Assembly (NCBI RefSeq): GCF_001477055.1
Contig: NZ_LDRK01000038.1
Coordinates: 1 to 47,843 of the forward strand
Source: Leucobacter chromiiresistens
GTDB lineage: Bacteria; Actinomycetota; Actinomycetes; Actinomycetales; Microbacteriaceae
Reading direction: 5' to 3'
Length of the DNA stretch: 47,843 bases
The notes beneath the pieces were generated by a model. It did not search any database. It saw nothing but the letters and a program-made list of their open reading frames with translations, and had not been told where the DNA came from. The position numbers were made by a program, and so were the translations under genes. Of the stretch, positions 45,837-47,843 are shown piece after piece (position 1 is the first letter of the stretch; every line of letters starts with the position of its first letter).

Positions 45837-46949
45837 ATGAACTTCCTCCCAGCTTCGCACCCGCTCGTCGACGGCCGAACGGGCGACGCGCCATTGATCC
45901 GAGCCCTGAGGGGCGACCGCCCCGAGTCTACGCCGGTCTGGTTCATGCGTCAGGCCGGCCGCTCGCTGCCCGAGTACCGGGCGATCCGAGCCGACCACCG
46001 CATGCTCGACGCCTGCCTGACCCCCGACCTCGCGAGCGAGATCACCCTGCAGCCGGTGCGCCGGCACGGCGTCGACGCCGCGGTGTTCTTCAGCGACATC
46101 GTCGTGCCGATGAAGCTCGTGGGGGTGGACGTCGACCTCGTGGCGGGCCGCGGGCCGGTGTTCGCGAACCCGGTGCGCACCGCCGCCGACGTGGCCCGGG
46201 TGCGCGAGGAGTTCACGCCCGAACGTCTCCACGCGGCACTCGATCCCGTTCGCGATGCCGTGCGCCTCACCGCCGACGCGCTGGGCGGCACGCCGGTCAT
46301 CGGATTCACGGGAGCCCCGTTCACCCTCGCCGCCTACCTCGTCGAGGGCGGCCCGTCGCGCGACCACCTGCGGGCGCGCACGCTCATGCACTCCGATCCC
46401 GAGACCTGGGCGGCGCTGCTCGACTGGGTCGCCGACCTCTGCGGCGTCTTCCTCAAGGCTCAGGTCGAGGCCGGCGCGAGCGCGGTGCAGCTGTTCGACT
46501 CCTGGGCCGGCTCGCTGTCGCCCGTCGACTACCGCGAGCGCGTTGCGCCCGCGTCCCGCCGCACCCTGGAGCCGGTGCGCGAGCTCGGCTTCGCCGCGGG
46601 CGAGGGGTACGCGGCCCGGCCCCGCGCCGTGCCGATCATCCACTTCGCCGTCGGGTCGGGCCATCTGCTCGAGGAGCTCGCCGATGTCGGCGTCGATGCG
46701 CTCGGCGTCGACTGGCGCACCTCGCTGGAGGAGGCGAACCGCCGGCTCGGCGGCGGGATTCCGCTGCAGGGCAACATCGACCCCGCCTTCCTGGGCGCCG
46801 CGCCCGAGGTGCTCGAGGCGCACGTGGCCGATGTGCTGCGGCAGGGCCGGAGCGCCCCCGCCCACGTGCTGAACCTCGGGCACGGCGTGCCCCCGGAGAC
46901 GGACCCCGATGTGCTCACCCGCATCGTCGCACTCGCGCATGGAGCCTGA
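45837..46949 (+). CDS. hemE: Uroporphyrinogen decarboxylase
   Basis: A 370-residue enzyme that decarboxylates uroporphyrinogen III to coproporphyrinogen III. The signature segments are PVWFMRQAGRSLPEYR (substrate-binding Arg), FFSDIVVPM, GFTGAPFTLAAYLVEGG, QLFDSWAGSLSP and LGVDWRTSLEEA; the final NLGHGVPPETDPD is also typical. ATG 45837 gives the standard start. The next gene starts 11 nt before its stop, so hemE-hemY are coupled, as in other actinobacteria. It is divergent from hemA. Confidence 0.97.
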   Translation: MNFLPASHPLVDGRTGDAPLIRALRGDRPESTPVWFMRQAGRSLPEYRAIRADHRMLDACLTPDLASEITLQPVRRHGVDAAVFFSDIVVPMKLVGVDVDLVAGRGPVFANPVRTAADVARVREEFTPERLHAALDPVRDAVRLTADALGGTPVIGFTGAPFTLAAYLVEGGPSRDHLRARTLMHSDPETWAALLDWVADLCGVFLKAQVEAGASAVQLFDSWAGSLSPVDYRERVAPASRRTLEPVRELGFAAGEGYAARPRAVPIIHFAVGSGHLLEELADVGVDALGVDWRTSLEEANRRLGGGIPLQGNIDPAFLGAAPEVLEAHVADVLRQGRSAPAHVLNLGHGVPPETDPDVLTRIVALAHGA

Positions 46950-47598
46950 CTCACTGCGGCCCCGCATCGCGGTCGTCGGCGGAGGCGTCTCGGGCCTGGT
47001 TGCGGCCCGGGAGCTCGCGCTCGCGGGCGCCGACGTCGTCGTGATCGAGGGCGCCGATCGCCTCGGCGGCCGCATCCGAGGTGCGGCGCTCGCCGGCGTC
47101 ACCGTCGACATCGGCGCCGAGTCGTTCGCCACGCGGGGCGGCACCGTCGCGGCGCTGATCGGCGAGATCGGCATGGCCGATCAGATCGTGCGGCCCGCGC
47201 CGCTCGGCTCCTGGGTGATCGACGGGCCACGGTCGATTCCGCTGCCGGCGGCCGGCACCCTCGGTATCCCGGCGACGCCGCTCTCCGCGGCGACGGTGCG
47301 CGCCCTCGGGCTCCCCGGCGCGCTGCGCGCCGCGGCGGAGCCGCTCCTGCCGCGACGCGTCGGCCGCGACGCGGAGTCGCTCGCCGACCTCGTTCGGGCC
47401 CGGCTCGGCTCGCGCGCGCTGCACCGCCTCGTGCGGCCCGTCGCGCTCGGCGTCTACTCCGCAGACCCCGACCGTCTGGGAGTGACGACGGTGCCGGGTC
47501 TCGCCGACGCCTATGCCCGGCGCGGGTCGCTCATCGCCGCCGCGCGCGACGTGCGCGACAGCCAGGCGGCGGCGATGAGCGACCCGCGCCGGGCATAG
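46939..47598 (+). CDS. hemY: Protoporphyrinogen/coproporphyrinogen oxidase, N-terminal part, cut by a fold-back
   Basis: Only the first about 200 residues are genuine. The FAD-binding start RIAVVGGGVSGLVAARELALAGADVVV is followed by a GGRIRG segment and VDIGAESFATRG, typical of the HemY/CgoX oxidases that act after HemE in Gram-positive haem synthesis; LRAAAEPLLPRR and ESLADLVRARLG segments fit the family too. From 47566 the sequence turns back as an inverted copy, so the frame ends artificially at 47598 (219 codons, against the usual 450-500). The ATG overlaps the hemE end. Confidence 0.82.
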   Translation: MEPDSLRPRIAVVGGGVSGLVAARELALAGADVVVIEGADRLGGRIRGAALAGVTVDIGAESFATRGGTVAALIGEIGMADQIVRPAPLGSWVIDGPRSIPLPAAGTLGIPATPLSAATVRALGLPGALRAAAEPLLPRRVGRDAESLADLVRARLGSRALHRLVRPVALGVYSADPDRLGVTTVPGLADAYARRGSLIAAARDVRDSQAAAMSDPRRA

Positions 47599-47804
47599 GC
47601 GTCGGCGAGACCCGGCACCGTCGTCACTCCCAGACGGTCGGGGTCTGCGGAGTAGACGCCGAGCGCGACGGGCCGCACGAGGCGGTGCAGCGCGCGCGAG
47701 CCGAGCCGGGCCCGAACGAGGTCGGCGAGCGACTCCGCGTCGCGGCCGACGCGTCGCGGCAGGAGCCGCTCCGCCGCGGCGCGCCGCGCGCCGGGGAACC
47801 CGGG
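47301..47804. repeat. Terminal inverted repeat (fold-back), arms of about 240 bp
   Basis: 47566-47804 is the reverse complement of 47301-47543 (paired positions sum to 95109), with a 22-nt spacer (47544-47565). The first 201 positions of the right arm (47566-47766) match without a difference; mismatches appear at 47767, 47785, 47798 and 47803, after which identity is lost. The last about 39 bases (47805-47843) resemble neither arm. An artefact at a contig end is most likely. Confidence 0.93.
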
Positions 47805-47843
47805 ATGTCCCTTCTAACCCTCTCCGAGCCCAAGAGACTAGGA

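Noticed and set aside
47624-47833. Minus-strand ORF of 69 codons at the right end
   Set aside because: It lies in the inverted copy of hemY read out of frame; it is a shadow of the fold-back.

Overview
The window looks like one complete contig from a high-GC actinobacterium, most likely of the family Microbacteriaceae and possibly Leucobacter-like. The grounds are the roughly 70% GC composition, frequent GTG/TTG starts, TAnnnT boxes about 6 nt upstream of start codons (leaderless mRNAs), a class-E-type LAxTG sortase signal, an IdeR/DtxR-type iron box, and gene orders shared with other actinobacteria (ffs-dnaX-recR-lysC-asd, acs-tad-topA-tmk, ponA next to a phosphoesterase). No rRNA, tRNA, insertion sequence, prophage or CRISPR array was found. 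Both ends cut genes, and the right end is a fold-back inverted repeat that is probably an assembly or sequencing artefact.

Layout. 1-2909: the 3' end of a sortase-anchored Asn/Ala-repeat surface protein, a DUF4333-like lipoprotein, and a translationally coupled DUF5819-like/HTTM pair that recalls SdpA/SdpB. 2949-4605: a stand-alone YqaJ-type nuclease on the minus strand, an orphan OmpR-family response regulator, and a duplicated palindrome. 4631-5945: the rplJ-rplL operon with its L10 leader and attenuator. 6058-9839: a heterodimeric ABC exporter with one degenerate ATP site. 9969-17919: SRP RNA, an FAD oxidoreductase, dnaX, recR, lysC (with an internal start for a beta subunit) and asd. 18019-22473: a minus-strand class A PBP with a phosphoesterase, divergent from a DUF4177-like/RidA pair. 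22613-24601: acetyl-CoA synthetase.

24924-32725: a Tad (Flp pilus-type) locus. Its motor genes (TadA ATPase and a two-domain T2SSF membrane protein) are separated from its pilin-like genes (Flp/DUF4244, TadE, and a TadE-like protein fused to an M23 peptidase domain) by a four-gene, oppositely oriented iron-siderophore ABC operon under a probable IdeR box. 32904-36429: topA and tmk. 36636-38975: purL on the minus strand. 39163-40251: a six-helix membrane protein of unknown role. 40533-44424: a second siderophore uptake operon of a different (CeuBCDE/YclNOPQ-like) type. 44448-47543: hemA divergent from hemE-hemY, so iron import sits directly beside haem synthesis.

The most unusual points are the TadE-like/M23 fusion within a Tad locus split by a siderophore operon, the SdpAB-like membrane pair next to a lipoprotein and a sortase substrate, the duplicated palindrome that also encodes the last codons of the response regulator, and the terminal inverted repeat that truncates hemY.
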